Positions 46,688 through 55,901 of a stretch of DNA of 59,676 nt are shown one piece after another. The stretch is from Fodinibius halophilus. Its GTDB lineage: Bacteria > Bacteroidota > Rhodothermia > Balneolales > Balneolaceae. The stretch is taken from NCBI RefSeq assembly GCF_011059105.1, contig NZ_JAALLS010000026.1, positions 1 through 59,676 on the forward strand. The letters run 5' to 3'. Positions within the stretch are counted from its first letter, which is position 1; the number at the start of each line of letters is the position of its first letter. The translations under genes and the position numbers were made by a program. The notes beneath the pieces were generated by a model that saw nothing but the letters and a program-made list of their open reading frames with translations, made no database searches and had not been told where the DNA came from.

Positions 46688-48202
46688 ATGATGAACCCGG
46701 ATTCTACATTATCGGTTATTGATCAAGTATTTGAGTCAATAACTAAATCTCAAGAAAGTCGCCTTGATCTTATAATCCGGGAGAAAGGAAATATACGTTC
46801 TGTGGGCGAAGGCATTGCCACAGTCGGTGGATTGCCGAATGTAGTAACCGATGAACTGCTAAAGTTTGAAGACGGATCACTTGGTTTGGTCTATAATCTT
46901 GATGAGCATGAGATTGGGGTTATACTACTTGATGAAGAACAACATATTGATGCTGGGGATGAAGCATTCAGAACCGAACGTGTTTTGGGAGTACCGGTTG
47001 GAGAGGCGCTTTTAGGGCGGGTAGTAGATGCGTTGGGACGCCCCATAGATGGAAAGGCGGCTTTTCGGGCTGCTACGTACTTGGCTGTAGAGCGAGAGTC
47101 TCCGCCCATTATGAATCGGCAATCAGTGGATACCCCACTGCAAACCGGCATTCTTACCATCGATGCCCTGCTGCCCATAGGTCGGGGGCAGCGCGAGCTG
47201 ATTTTGGGAGATCGCCAAACAGGAAAGACTGCTATTGCAATAGATAGTATTATCAACCAGAGGGATACTGACGTTATTTCAATTTACTGTGCCATTGGAA
47301 AGCAGCGTGCTGAAGTAAACCGGGTAGTTTCCGACTTGCAAAAAAATGATGCCTTTGAAAATACTATTGTGTTATCGGCAAGCAGTAGCGTTCCGGTGGG
47401 CTTACAGTATATTGCACCCTATGCGGCAACCACTATGGGAGAATATTTTATGGAGCAGGGACGAGATGCATTGATTATTTATGACGATTTAACTTGGCAT
47501 GCTCGTGCTTACCGTGAACTGGCGCTATTGCTTCGTCGTCCGCCTGGACGAGAAGCTTTTCCCGGGGATATTTTCCACATTCATGCCCGTCTGCTGGAAC
47601 GATCAACACACCTTAAAGAGTCTGGTGGCAGTATGACGGCTCTGCCCATTATTGAAACCCAGGGACAGGATATAGCAGCATTTATCCCTACCAATCTTAT
47701 TTCAATAACAGACGGACAGATATTTCTATCGCCCGATTTATTCCAGAAAGATGTGTTGCCTGCCATAGATATTGGTAAGTCAGTATCAAGAGTAGGGGGT
47801 GCTGCGCAACTGCCCGCATATCGTATAGCGTCAGAAGAATTGCGGTTGGCTTATTCACAATTCGAGGAGCTGGAAGCCTTTTCTCGGTTTAGCTCCCGAC
47901 TGGATGAAGATACTCTACATCGTATAGAGCGGGGAAGACGTATCCGGGAGGTGTTAAGCCAAGATCAATTTGATACTATCGATGTGGTTCAACAGATAGC
48001 TCTGCTAATCGCTGTAACCAATGGTTTATTTGATGAGTTGGACCTATCCCAAATTAAGCCTGCCTGTAGGATGATGCGTAATAATATTGAATCTGAATTA
48101 GGCAATATGAGCACTAAAATTAAAGAAGGAGAAAAACTGGAAAAGAATGAAGAGGAAAGGGTAGTAAATATTTTACGAAAATTAGTGGATAAGAAGTTCT
48201 AA
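46688..48202 (+). CDS. atpA: N-ATPase subunit alpha
   Basis: 504 residues, ATP-binding but non-catalytic. Walker A GDRQTGKTAIAIDSI (174-188), DALIIYDDLTWHARAYREL, arginine finger region near SVSRVGGAAQ. ATG 46688 or 46691 could start it. Length is full. Confidence 0.94.
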   Translation: MMNPDSTLSVIDQVFESITKSQESRLDLIIREKGNIRSVGEGIATVGGLPNVVTDELLKFEDGSLGLVYNLDEHEIGVILLDEEQHIDAGDEAFRTERVLGVPVGEALLGRVVDALGRPIDGKAAFRAATYLAVERESPPIMNRQSVDTPLQTGILTIDALLPIGRGQRELILGDRQTGKTAIAIDSIINQRDTDVISIYCAIGKQRAEVNRVVSDLQKNDAFENTIVLSASSSVPVGLQYIAPYAATTMGEYFMEQGRDALIIYDDLTWHARAYRELALLLRRPPGREAFPGDIFHIHARLLERSTHLKESGGSMTALPIIETQGQDIAAFIPTNLISITDGQIFLSPDLFQKDVLPAIDIGKSVSRVGGAAQLPAYRIASEELRLAYSQFEELEAFSRFSSRLDEDTLHRIERGRRIREVLSQDQFDTIDVVQQIALLIAVTNGLFDELDLSQIKPACRMMRNNIESELGNMSTKIKEGEKLEKNEEERVVNILRKLVDKKF

Positions 48203-48219
48203 ACCAATAAATCCCGACT

Positions 48220-49107
48220 ATGCAAACTGTTGAACATTATAAACGGAAAATTAGCAATGCAGAGGATTTACACGCAATTGTTCATACCATGAAAGTGTTG
48301 TCTTCGGTAAGTATCCATCAGTTTGAAGAGGCAGCAGAATCACTGGGAGAGTATTATCGAACGGTGAAGATGGGACTCCAAATTGTACTGGGGACCTCAC
48401 AGGAGCAGCACTTCCCATATTTATATGCTCATAAAGTGGCGCAGGAATGTATCATCATTTTAGGTTCAAGCCAAGGGCTGTGTGGGACGTTTGATGAGCA
48501 GGCTAAAGATTTTTTAGAAGCCCAGGTTTTAGAACAATCATTTTCAGCTCCCCGGTTGCTGGTAATGGGAGGGCGCTTGGCTTCTAAGTTATCAGTTAAG
48601 TATTCCGTGGAAGATGTAATTGAGTTACCCGCATCGGTATCAGGGCTTAACAACCGGGCGGTACAGTTGTTAAAAGCTATTGAGCATTTACGAGAGACAA
48701 AACATATCTCACGAGTTGTAATTATTCATCATAAACCCGTAAAGAAAGGCTTATATAAACCTCGTATTCAATTTTTATTACCGCTTGATCGGCACTGGTT
48801 AGATCGTCTGGCAGCCAAAAAATGGCCAACCAATAATTTGCCAAAGTTTACAATAGATGCAGAACAGCTTTTCACTCATTTTATTCGTCAATATCTGCTT
48901 GTTTCATTATATCGGGCCATGGCTGAGTCGCTGGCTGCAGAACACACAAGTCGATTAAATGCGATGTCAATAGCTGAAGATAAAATTGAAGAACGACTTT
49001 CCAAGCTACATAACAAGTATGCCCAGGAGAGGCAAAAGGGAATAACCGAAGAACTGCTCGATATATTATCGGGCTATCTTGCTGTTAAAGATAGAGAGGG
49101 AAAATAA
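48220..49107 (+). CDS. atpG: N-ATPase subunit gamma
   Basis: 295 residues. N-terminal helix YKRKISNAEDLHAIVHTMKV and C-terminal helix AAEHTSRLNAMSIAEDKIEE form the rotor shaft. The Rossmann-like middle has ECIIILGSSQGLCGTFDEQA. It is less similar to housekeeping gamma subunits at its N-terminus (KVLSSVSIHQFEEA), as usual for N-ATPases. Last gene of the operon; no strong terminator follows. Confidence 0.9.
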   Translation: MQTVEHYKRKISNAEDLHAIVHTMKVLSSVSIHQFEEAAESLGEYYRTVKMGLQIVLGTSQEQHFPYLYAHKVAQECIIILGSSQGLCGTFDEQAKDFLEAQVLEQSFSAPRLLVMGGRLASKLSVKYSVEDVIELPASVSGLNNRAVQLLKAIEHLRETKHISRVVIIHHKPVKKGLYKPRIQFLLPLDRHWLDRLAAKKWPTNNLPKFTIDAEQLFTHFIRQYLLVSLYRAMAESLAAEHTSRLNAMSIAEDKIEERLSKLHNKYAQERQKGITEELLDILSGYLAVKDREGK

Positions 49108-49246
49108 TGGGAGCATTCTTGTTGCATTAGAAAAATACATAGCTGCCTACTTTTTTGTAATTAAATGAGGTGATTGTTATATGCTGATTTAGATATCGCT
49201 CTCTCTTCGCTTTTTAAGAAAAATAGATCACCATAGTCAATTTATT

Positions 49247-49265
49247 TGTAGGAAAATGCCCTTCA
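49247..49265 (+). promoter_or_regulatory. Operator-like motif, site e
   Basis: TGTAGGAAAATGCCCTTCA, 139 bp before the 49404 coiled-coil gene. It matches the island consensus TGTRGGRNAWWNCCYTTCA. Confidence 0.5.
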
Positions 49266-49309
49266 ATTATAAAATGGATTAGCCCATGTTTTTTTGGCGT
49301 GGGATTCGT

Positions 49310-49323
49310 CACATTTAAATGTG
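49310..49323. repeat. Perfect 14-bp palindrome
   Basis: CACATTTAAATGTG lies 80 bp before the coiled-coil gene, between the operator and the start codon. It could be a second regulator site. Confidence 0.4.
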
Positions 49324-49403
49324 GTGAGTAGTTCAAAGAGCTCTATAGGATGACTCATTACCTTGCCAACTAACTATAATTTGATGCTAAAATATTGAAG
49401 ACT

Positions 49404-49712
49404 ATGAAAGTAACTGCCAAAGACCAAAGAGAAGAGTTTATTGACCGGTTTACCGAAAAATTAAAAGAGTGGAATGAGGAGCTAGAAAAACTGGAAAACA
49501 GGCTGGATGAAGAATATGAAGAGCTTAAAAGCGATTATAAAGGAAGAATTGTAGAACTTAAGCAGTATAGGAATGAGATGGAAACAAAGCTCGACAAACT
49601 TGAGGAGGTAGGTGAAGAGGCTTTTGAGTCTATCAAAGGTGATATAAATAAGCTATGGGAAGATTCAATAGATGTCTTGCAGTCTTTAAAAGAAAACCTC
49701 AAGAAGAGTTAA
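49404..49712 (+). CDS. Coiled-coil protein, paralogue 2
   Basis: 102 residues from ATG 49404 (a TTG 9 bases earlier extends it). Helical throughout and acidic/basic, with IDRFTEKLKEWNEELEKLE and KLDKLEEVGEEAFESIKGDI. It is the closest relative of the 35043 protein. The dodecin gene lies 84 bp downstream on the same strand. Function unknown. Confidence 0.7.
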   Translation: MKVTAKDQREEFIDRFTEKLKEWNEELEKLENRLDEEYEELKSDYKGRIVELKQYRNEMETKLDKLEEVGEEAFESIKGDINKLWEDSIDVLQSLKENLKKS

Positions 49713-49796
49713 TAGCCCGGCAGAAAACCAATAGTATCAAGGCTGATCGGAATTAAAATCATTTAACTATCTATAATAAATAAACGGGAGAACATT

Positions 49797-49997
49797 ATGT
49801 CATTAGCCAAAGTAATTGAAGTAATGGGAGAAGGCAGTACTATGGAAGAAGCAGTCGAAAATATAGTAAAAGAAGCTTCTAAAACGGTACATAATATTAA
49901 AAGCATATATATGGAAAATATTCAGGCCATTGTCGAAGATAACCGAGTAGACCACTACAGGATTGATGCAAAAGTAACTTTTTTATTGGAAGAGTAG
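49797..49997 (+). CDS. Dodecin (flavin-binding)
   Basis: 66 residues, the size and pattern of dodecin: AKVIEVMGEGSTMEEAVENI, then ASKTVHNIKSIYMENIQAIV, then YRIDAKVTFLLEE. It stores or shields flavins as a dodecamer. The Trp that stacks flavin in archaeal dodecin (near K-x-x-x-V in the third strand) is not present; Tyr residues are. Strong GGGAGAA ribosome site. Confidence 0.9.
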   Translation: MSLAKVIEVMGEGSTMEEAVENIVKEASKTVHNIKSIYMENIQAIVEDNRVDHYRIDAKVTFLLEE

Positions 49998-50035
49998 AGA
50001 ATAAAATAGCATCCTTTTTTTGATTCAAAAAATTA

Positions 50036-50078
50036 TACAGCCGGTAAATTTGAGCTTAGGCTTGATTTACCGGCTGTA
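50036..50078. terminator. Strong inverted repeat after dodecin
   Basis: A perfect 14-bp stem, TACAGCCGGTAAAT / ATTTACCGGCTGTA, with a 15-base loop. The T-run follows it only on the minus strand. On the + strand it is a hairpin that may still end or protect the dodecin message. Confidence 0.6.
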
Positions 50079-50188
50079 AACATATTGGTATAGGCACAGA
50101 CATATGCAGAGTCAGCAGTAAGTAGTTGATTACTGTATATTCGAGAGCTTAAGATAACTCGTGATTCAAGTTTGAAAAAATATCCAAA

Positions 50189-50974
50189 ATGAATATTAAA
50201 AACATTCTTGTTCCGACCGATTTTTCAAATTGTTCTGAAGCTGCCACTTCTTTTGCCATCGATTTTGCGATAGCGCAAAATGCCCGTCTCTATCTAATGC
50301 ATTCAATGAAAAGTTCGTACTCAATGACATCAGAAAGACTTTTGGAGAAGATGATGGAGGATGACCGCTTTAAGGAAGTTAAAGCCCAACCGGTAGCAGA
50401 AATCGGGGATCCCGGTTCAGCAATACTTAGAGAATCTAAAGAAGTTGAAGCCGATCTTCTGATAATGGGTAATAAAGGTAGTTCGGGGGGTAGAAATTTT
50501 TTGGGAAGTACAACTACTGAGGTTATCACTAAATCCGAAATTCCCGTCCTTACTATTCCGGAAGAGAGCTCATATTCTGGTTTTGACGATATTCTATTTA
50601 TGACTGATTTCAAGGAGGGAGATTTATCAGCTCTAAAAGAAATGTTGGATTGGGTAGAACTTTTTAGGGCCCATATACATGTCGTTCATATTTCTACTGA
50701 TGATAACTTTGAGGAAAAGATAAAATATCGTGGGTTCAAAGAGGCAGCAAATGAATATGCTGACTATGAAAAATTAACTTTTGAACGGGTTGTTAATCCT
50801 TCTTTTTATGACGGTTTTCTTGAACTTATGGAAAAAAGAAATCCTGATCTCATAACGGCAACGAGATATAAAAAAACTTTCTTCCAAAAGTTACTGCAAA
50901 AAAATCATACCCGTATGCTTGGTTACGAAGCTGATACTCCTTTTTTGTCGTTAAACGGGGAGAAATATTTATGA
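50189..50974 (+). CDS. Universal stress protein, tandem-type
   Basis: 261 residues. The first UspA domain (about 3-130) has ILVPTDFSNCSEAATSFAID and the ATP-loop GNKGSSGGRNFLGSTTTEVI (G-2x-G-9x-G-S/T). The second half (about 133-261) is a degenerate UspA repeat without a full loop (ILFMTDFKEGDLSALKEML). This size is common among USPs of DosR-like regulons. No operator of the consensus type is evident upstream. Confidence 0.9.
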   Translation: MNIKNILVPTDFSNCSEAATSFAIDFAIAQNARLYLMHSMKSSYSMTSERLLEKMMEDDRFKEVKAQPVAEIGDPGSAILRESKEVEADLLIMGNKGSSGGRNFLGSTTTEVITKSEIPVLTIPEESSYSGFDDILFMTDFKEGDLSALKEMLDWVELFRAHIHVVHISTDDNFEEKIKYRGFKEAANEYADYEKLTFERVVNPSFYDGFLELMEKRNPDLITATRYKKTFFQKLLQKNHTRMLGYEADTPFLSLNGEKYL

Positions 50975-51048
50975 CTGGGATGATCAAATGTTTGATTCTG
51001 AAACAGGGATACTTTTTAGTTAACAAACATATTTGATGTGCATGGTAT

Positions 51049-51282
51049 TTATTGGTCGAATAACAGATCAATTTGATTTATCACCTTTTCGACTGCCTGT
51101 TGTTTTGAATCAGCATTGCCAGAAATTTTCATTCCTTTACTGTTAATAGCCGTTACTTTAACTCCATTCCAATTTTTGCTGATGTTGTCAATTGAAAACC
51201 CCCGATACGTTTCGTTAGACAGTAACGTTGGACGTTTTCCAAGTACCGTATTTGTTTTAGGTTCATGATCTTGATTATTCAT
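51049..51282 (-). CDS. Small hypothetical protein
   Basis: 77 residues, not recognised. Mixed alpha/beta: YRGFSIDNISKNWNGVKVTA, then ADSKQQAVEKVINQIDLLFD. It starts 8 bp after the DksA-like gene, probably in one unit. Confidence 0.5.
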   Translation of the reverse strand: MNNQDHEPKTNTVLGKRPTLLSNETYRGFSIDNISKNWNGVKVTAINSKGMKISGNADSKQQAVEKVINQIDLLFDQ

Positions 51283-51290
51283 AGCGGTTG

Positions 51291-51695
51291 TTAGTTATTC
51301 TGAATAAGTCCTTCTTCTTTCGCTTCCATACTGTATCTGGTGTGAGGTACAGCTTCGAGACGCTCTAAAGGAATCTGTTTCCCAGTCGCCTGACAAATTC
51401 CGTACGTTTTATTTTCAATTCTTTCGAGTGCATCGTTTATGTGCATGATATATTCTCGCAGGCGCTCTATTTGCAAATAATTCATCTCCGATTCTTGTTC
51501 CTCGGATCCGACGTCACCCATATGATGAGCGCGTGAAGAGTAATCGGCATCGTCGGCCTCATCTAAATTGGATTGAATGTCGCGAATAGTATCCAATTCT
51601 TTCTGTGTTTCAGATCTCTTATCCAGTAACAACTCTTTAAAATATTGTAACTTTTTATCCGAGAGGGAGGTTTTTCTTTTTTGTGAATTTTTCAT
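51291..51695 (-). CDS. TraR/DksA-like protein without a full zinc finger
   Basis: 134 residues. N-terminal coiled coil, then an acidic tip region, then IERLREYIMHINDALERIEN and YGICQATGKQIPLERLEAVP. The usual C-x2-C...C-x2-C zinc site is reduced to one Cys (YGIC). Such proteins still bind polymerase in some bacteria. It may tune transcription in stress. The weakness in the finger lowers confidence in the exact role. Confidence 0.8.
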   Translation of the reverse strand: MKNSQKRKTSLSDKKLQYFKELLLDKRSETQKELDTIRDIQSNLDEADDADYSSRAHHMGDVGSEEQESEMNYLQIERLREYIMHINDALERIENKTYGICQATGKQIPLERLEAVPHTRYSMEAKEEGLIQNN

Positions 51696-51899
51696 GATAG
51701 GATAATATTTATGATTAAACCTTGATCTATATTATTTTTATTTGGTGATACAAAATCTATGGGACAGGCACTGAGATTGGTGTAATGGTTAAACTTACAC
51801 TAGCTGTAAGCCTGTTTTGTAACTTTTTCATTCTTTCTTGCGAGAATTATCCCAATAACTTTTTATAATATCTGTTTTCAGGAATCCCCAATTCATTAA

Positions 51900-52461
51900 T
51901 TACGGGGTTGGCTGTTTTACTTTAGATTGTTTGGTCACTGCTTGTTCCAGTCGCTTGATAATTTGTTCTACTTGGTCCCAGTCGGTGTACTCATGATCTT
52001 CAGAGGTGTCGGTACTGCCCCCGCTTTTATACGCTATTAATCCGCATAATAAATTTCTTAAAGAAATTGTATTTAGAGTAGCGTAATGCTCCTGCCACTT
52101 GTTCTATAAAAGTGGGATTCCACCCAGTCTTATCCAGAAATTCTCGGGTAATCTTCTTCAACTCTTCCAATGATTCCGGCTCGTCACTTGCAGCAGACAA
52201 GCTTACAGAAATGAATACCCCGGGCTTTTTATTGAGTTCTTTATGATTTTCATCCACATATTTTTCAACAGCCACTTGATATTTTTCTGCATGCAGGGAG
52301 TCTCCCACAGCAACAGCATCAAATTCTTTTGGTTGGGAAGGGTGCTCAAGGGCATTGGCAAGTGAAACCTCGTGATCTGCTTTTTTTGCCTTATCTCGCA
52401 AGAATTCACAAATCTTTTTCGTTTGACCTTCAGTAGTGGCGTAAACTATCAATAATTTCAT
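51900..52461 (-). pseudogene. HemG-like flavodoxin, frameshifted
   Basis: The intact frame from 52461 encodes 144 residues starting MKLLIVYATTEGQTKKICEF, a flavodoxin fold of the menaquinone-dependent protoporphyrinogen oxidase type. It stops after FFKKFIMRINSV. In the next frame, GLIAYKSGGSTDTSEDHEYT continues the known family tail to a stop at 51900-51902 (total about 187 residues). One extra base near 52040-52047 explains it. It may be a true pseudogene, a sequencing error, or a shortened protein. The frame carries a HemG-typical end, so the family call is firm. Confidence 0.8.
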
Positions 52462-52639
52462 AACGTCATTATTGGTTTGAAGTGATGAATAGAAATCTAA
52501 GGGAGTTATATTTTGTAAAGCAGAGGAAAAAGGAGGGGTTTTGACTAGGAAAATCTTCTACAATCTAATCTCTTTAGCGGCATAGGATTCACTAGTATAC
52601 ATGAGGTTTACCTTATTAGTGAATAGGCTGGGTAGTTGA

Positions 52640-53257
52640 TTATAGTGTTTTGGCCAGAGAGTCAACATAGGATTGGGAAAATTGAACACTCCATATTCCA
52701 CGCAGCTCACCCATTTCAAATCCTGTTGCCTGGTCATTGGGATACAGCTCTTGAATAGTTTTAAGGTCAGCTTTACTGATATCCTGCCCCGGCCTACCGT
52801 GACAGTTCAAACAAAGCTGACCGGGAATACGAATAGGGGCATGATAGTTGATTTTATCACCATGCGCTATTGTGACGGGTTCTAAAGATTCTTCTTTCTT
52901 AATTTGTACCAAATACTTCTGGATTGTTGCCACCTCTAATGAGTCAGCTTGGTTTTTAGGGTTTCGCGGTTGGTGAGAAGCCCGGCGTAGTTCAACATTA
53001 TAGTGAGCAGAGAGGGAGTCGGTAAGCGGCATAGCCCGAATACTGCAGAACTGCAGGGCATTTTTCACGCCGCCCTCAGCTATAGCTTGTTGTAAATTAC
53101 TGCTTAACGTACTAAAAGCGGCTTGTGTAATTTTTTGTCCTTCTTTTATTACTGTGGTAGTATCGAAAGCCGTTGCTTCATTTGTGCTTCTCTTATCTTC
53201 TGCCTGGTTACTACAAGCAATAATTGGGATAAGACAAACAATAATAAGAAATCGCAT
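52640..53257 (-). CDS. DUF3365 haem-binding lipoprotein
   Basis: 205 residues. The lipobox IIAC makes Cys15 the lipid site. The domain (AFSTLSSNLQQAIAEGGVKN, then LRRASHQPRNPKN) matches DUF3365/Tll0287-like proteins. A single CxxCH haem site is at 149-153 (LCLNCHG). It would sit on the periplasmic face as a redox or gas sensor. It stands alone on the minus strand. Confidence 0.85.
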   Translation of the reverse strand: MRFLIIVCLIPIIACSNQAEDKRSTNEATAFDTTTVIKEGQKITQAAFSTLSSNLQQAIAEGGVKNALQFCSIRAMPLTDSLSAHYNVELRRASHQPRNPKNQADSLEVATIQKYLVQIKKEESLEPVTIAHGDKINYHAPIRIPGQLCLNCHGRPGQDISKADLKTIQELYPNDQATGFEMGELRGIWSVQFSQSYVDSLAKTL

Positions 53258-53383
53258 AACGCCTAATATTAATTAAAAAGGAAGTATATATTATTGTTGA
53301 GTCACCGGCGATTGGATATCGCTTTTCCCGTTTTTAAATGAGAAGGTAGTCATTCGCGATTGCTTGTCAGAGAGATAAATATG

Positions 53384-53680
53384 CTAATTTTCCAGGGCCC
53401 TCATGATAGTGTCCCAAAGTTGTTCTTCCCTCATATTAATAGATTGTTCAACAGTTTCTAAAGTGGTGTCACTCATTTGGTAAAATTGATCTAAACTTTC
53501 TTTGATAAGAATTCGAACTTGTCGTATATCAGCAAGCTGGTCTCTATGGTTGCGCCTAACTTTTTCAAACTGTTGGTTGACTTCTTTCTCCAGTTCAAGG
53601 AGTCTTTTATCCCATTCTATAAGTCGTTTTTTAAGTTCTCGTACAGGTTTATGGTTATCTTTAAGCGATAAATTTTCCAT
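53384..53680 (-). CDS. Coiled-coil protein, paralogue 3
   Basis: 98 residues, helical: VRELKKRLIEWDKRLLELEK is like the KLKEWNEEL segment of the other two, and REEQLWDTIMRALE is like LWEDSIDVLQSL. The middle is more divergent. The operator-like motif d lies 107 bp upstream on its strand. Function unknown. Confidence 0.65.
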   Translation of the reverse strand: MENLSLKDNHKPVRELKKRLIEWDKRLLELEKEVNQQFEKVRRNHRDQLADIRQVRILIKESLDQFYQMSDTTLETVEQSINMREEQLWDTIMRALEN

Positions 53681-53786
53681 AATATGAGTCTCCGCTAAAA
53701 TTAAAGCACTTATTTTTCTCTCATGTTTCTACTTTTAAAAACGGTTTCTGCCTGCTAATGCAATACAAGCAGTATCCCCATAATTA

Positions 53787-53805
53787 TGAAAGGATATTCC
53801 CCACA
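53787..53805 (-). promoter_or_regulatory. Operator-like motif, site d
   Basis: On the minus strand it reads TGTGGGGAATATCCTTTCA, the best match to the consensus. It lies 107 bp before the 53384 gene, and about 325 bp before the kinase gene on the other side. Confidence 0.5.
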
Positions 53806-53931
53806 AAGCTTTTTTTGAATATTAACGTGTTGATGGCATATTCATAAATAGTTATCCGAATTTTTTTAAGCATTTTAATTATGCTAATTGCTGCAAGGGG
53901 CTACACCATCTGGGCGGAATATTTTTTAGTA

Positions 53932-54102
53932 GGGAGCTTTGCAAAACCCGGCATGTCATCCTGAACCTGTGCTACGAAGCCTTGGCGTAGTAGTAATCAG
54001 TTCATTCAGGGTCTCAGTTTTAAGACTAATAATTGTATATGAGATGCTGATCCGCCAGCCGACGGACAGCATGACAAGATATGACTAGCTTTGTAAAGCC
54101 CC
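53932..54102. mobile_element. MITE-like element, copy 2
   Basis: A 171-bp element flanked by a perfect TTAGTA duplication (53926-53931, 54103-54108). Ends: GGGAGCTTTGCAAA at the left and, read inward from the right, GGGGCTTTACAAA. The core has the CATCCTGAACC...TTCAGGGTCTC repeat typical of this group. It sits between the operator at 53787 and the kinase start. Confidence 0.7.
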
Positions 54103-54129
54103 TTAGTATTAATTTGATTTATATCGAAT

Positions 54130-55881
54130 ATGTTAAAATCCATAAAGAGCTTTGAGTCCACTCATTTACTATTTACTGGTATCGCTGCATTATGTTTTTT
54201 TGTTTTTGTCGTTGATATACAATTTCCGCTGGGTATAGCCGGTGGGGTGCCATATGCTCTGTTGGTGATGGCTACCTATTGGAATAAGACAAAGCAGCCT
54301 ACTCTTATTACAGGTATTGTAAGTACGCTGTTAATTATAATCGGCTTTTTCGGATCAGAATCTTCTGAATACATTATTATGGCCGGTGCTAATAGGGGGA
54401 TGGCAATTGTTGTCGTTTGGGGGGCAGTTTGGTTTGTAAATAAGTACAGGGAGTCAATAGCAAAAATTCAAAAAGATGAGAAGCGCATATCCGCTTTATT
54501 TGAAGCGGCTACTGAGGGAATGTTAATTTCTGATATGAAGGGCAACATTGTGATGCTCAATGAAAAAATTGAGGAGCTTTTTGGATATTCACGGGAAGAA
54601 TTAATTGGTGAAGAGATTGAAAAATTAGTCCCCGGGCGATTTGAAGAAAAACACCCTGAGCATCGGCATCAATATTACGAAAATCCTGAACCACGACCGA
54701 TGGGACAGGGGCGTGATTTATATGGACTCAAAAAAAATGGAGAAGAATTTCCGGTGGAGATTAGCCTGAATCATTTCGAAACAGCGGAAGGTAAGTTCAT
54801 TATCAGTTATATCATTGATATAACACAGCGGAAGAAGGCAGAGCAGCAAATGAGAGAAAATGAGCGCCGATACAGTATGTTGTTCCAGGCATTGACTGAT
54901 GAGATCCTCGTTTTTCAGTTAGATGAACAGATGCAGCCCCTTCCATTCACAGAGGTTAATAATGTTGCGTGTGAAATATTGGGATATGAGCGCGAAGAGC
55001 TGTTACAAAAGACCATTTATGATATCGTAAATGCAACTGAAAAAGAAGTTGATGATCGCATTCAACATATTTTAGAACATCGAGAAGTTCTTTGGGAAAC
55101 CGAGCATGTGACCAGCAGTGGCAAGGCTATTCCTTTAGAGATTAGAGCCAAGGCTTTTATCTACAGTGGAACTAACACTATTATTGTTGTTGGGCGTGAT
55201 GTACGTGAACTTCGTAAATTGGAAAAAGAGATCTTAAACATAAGTGAACAGGAACGTCGCCGCATAGGACAGGATATGCATGACGGCCTCGGACAGATGC
55301 TTACAGGTATTGGGTTGATAGCGCAGAACTTAGCAAAGAAGCTGGAATCAAATGAATTACCGGGAGCAGAAACAGCCCAGGAAATATCTGACATGATTAG
55401 AAAAGCGGATGACCAGGCTCATTCACTGGCGCGTGGCTTGGTACCGGTAGATGTCGAGGCTAATGGGTTGGGAGTAGCCATCCAGGAGCTGGTTGAGCGT
55501 ATCCAGAAACTATATGATGTCAAGATAAACTATAACAGTAATAATACCGGGAGTTCGCCATTTGTTCAGGATAATGATACAGCTATACATCTGTATCGTA
55601 TAACACAAGAGGCGTTAAATAATGCGGTAAAGCATGCAGGGGCGTCAACAATTACAGTAGGTTTGCAATCATCAGAATCTTATTTGCAGATACGTATTCA
55701 AGATGATGGGGAAGGATTCGATGAGATCACAGATATGACAAAAGGAATGGGAATGCGATTGATGAATTTCCGGGCTCAGATGATAGGGGGTAACCTAGAG
55801 GTTAACAGTAAAGAAGGTGAGGGAACCAAGATAATTTGTGAAATTTTGAATGAGTCTTCATCAACAGCCCCTGAAAACTAA
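54130..55881 (+). CDS. PAS-domain histidine kinase (HisKA_3)
   Basis: 583 residues. Membrane helices about 12-30, 38-50, 58-75 and 85-104. PAS1 near 118-235 (ISALFEAATEGMLISDMKGN) looks like the FixL haem PAS, but the haem His is Arg189 (NPEPRPMGQGRDLYG). PAS2 is near 246-360. HisKA_3 dimer domain: ERRRIGQDMHDGLGQ with His384. HATPase: TQEALNNAVKHAGAS, DDGEGFDE and GMGMRLMNFRAQMIG. This is the NarX/DosS type that pairs with NarL-type regulators such as the one at 37525. Confidence 0.92.
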   Translation: MLKSIKSFESTHLLFTGIAALCFFVFVVDIQFPLGIAGGVPYALLVMATYWNKTKQPTLITGIVSTLLIIIGFFGSESSEYIIMAGANRGMAIVVVWGAVWFVNKYRESIAKIQKDEKRISALFEAATEGMLISDMKGNIVMLNEKIEELFGYSREELIGEEIEKLVPGRFEEKHPEHRHQYYENPEPRPMGQGRDLYGLKKNGEEFPVEISLNHFETAEGKFIISYIIDITQRKKAEQQMRENERRYSMLFQALTDEILVFQLDEQMQPLPFTEVNNVACEILGYEREELLQKTIYDIVNATEKEVDDRIQHILEHREVLWETEHVTSSGKAIPLEIRAKAFIYSGTNTIIVVGRDVRELRKLEKEILNISEQERRRIGQDMHDGLGQMLTGIGLIAQNLAKKLESNELPGAETAQEISDMIRKADDQAHSLARGLVPVDVEANGLGVAIQELVERIQKLYDVKINYNSNNTGSSPFVQDNDTAIHLYRITQEALNNAVKHAGASTITVGLQSSESYLQIRIQDDGEGFDEITDMTKGMGMRLMNFRAQMIGGNLEVNSKEGEGTKIICEILNESSSTAPEN

Positions 55882-55901
55882 ACGGTAACGTTATTACTGT
55901 A

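Noticed and set aside
49281-49302. Terminator after the N-ATPase operon
   Set aside because: CCCATG...CGTGGG pairs only weakly and the T-run is in the loop, not after the stem.
52040-52060. Programmed frameshift in the hemG-like gene
   Set aside because: AAATTTA occurs near the site, but its phase is wrong for -1 slippage and the needed shift is +1; no stimulatory hairpin is clear.
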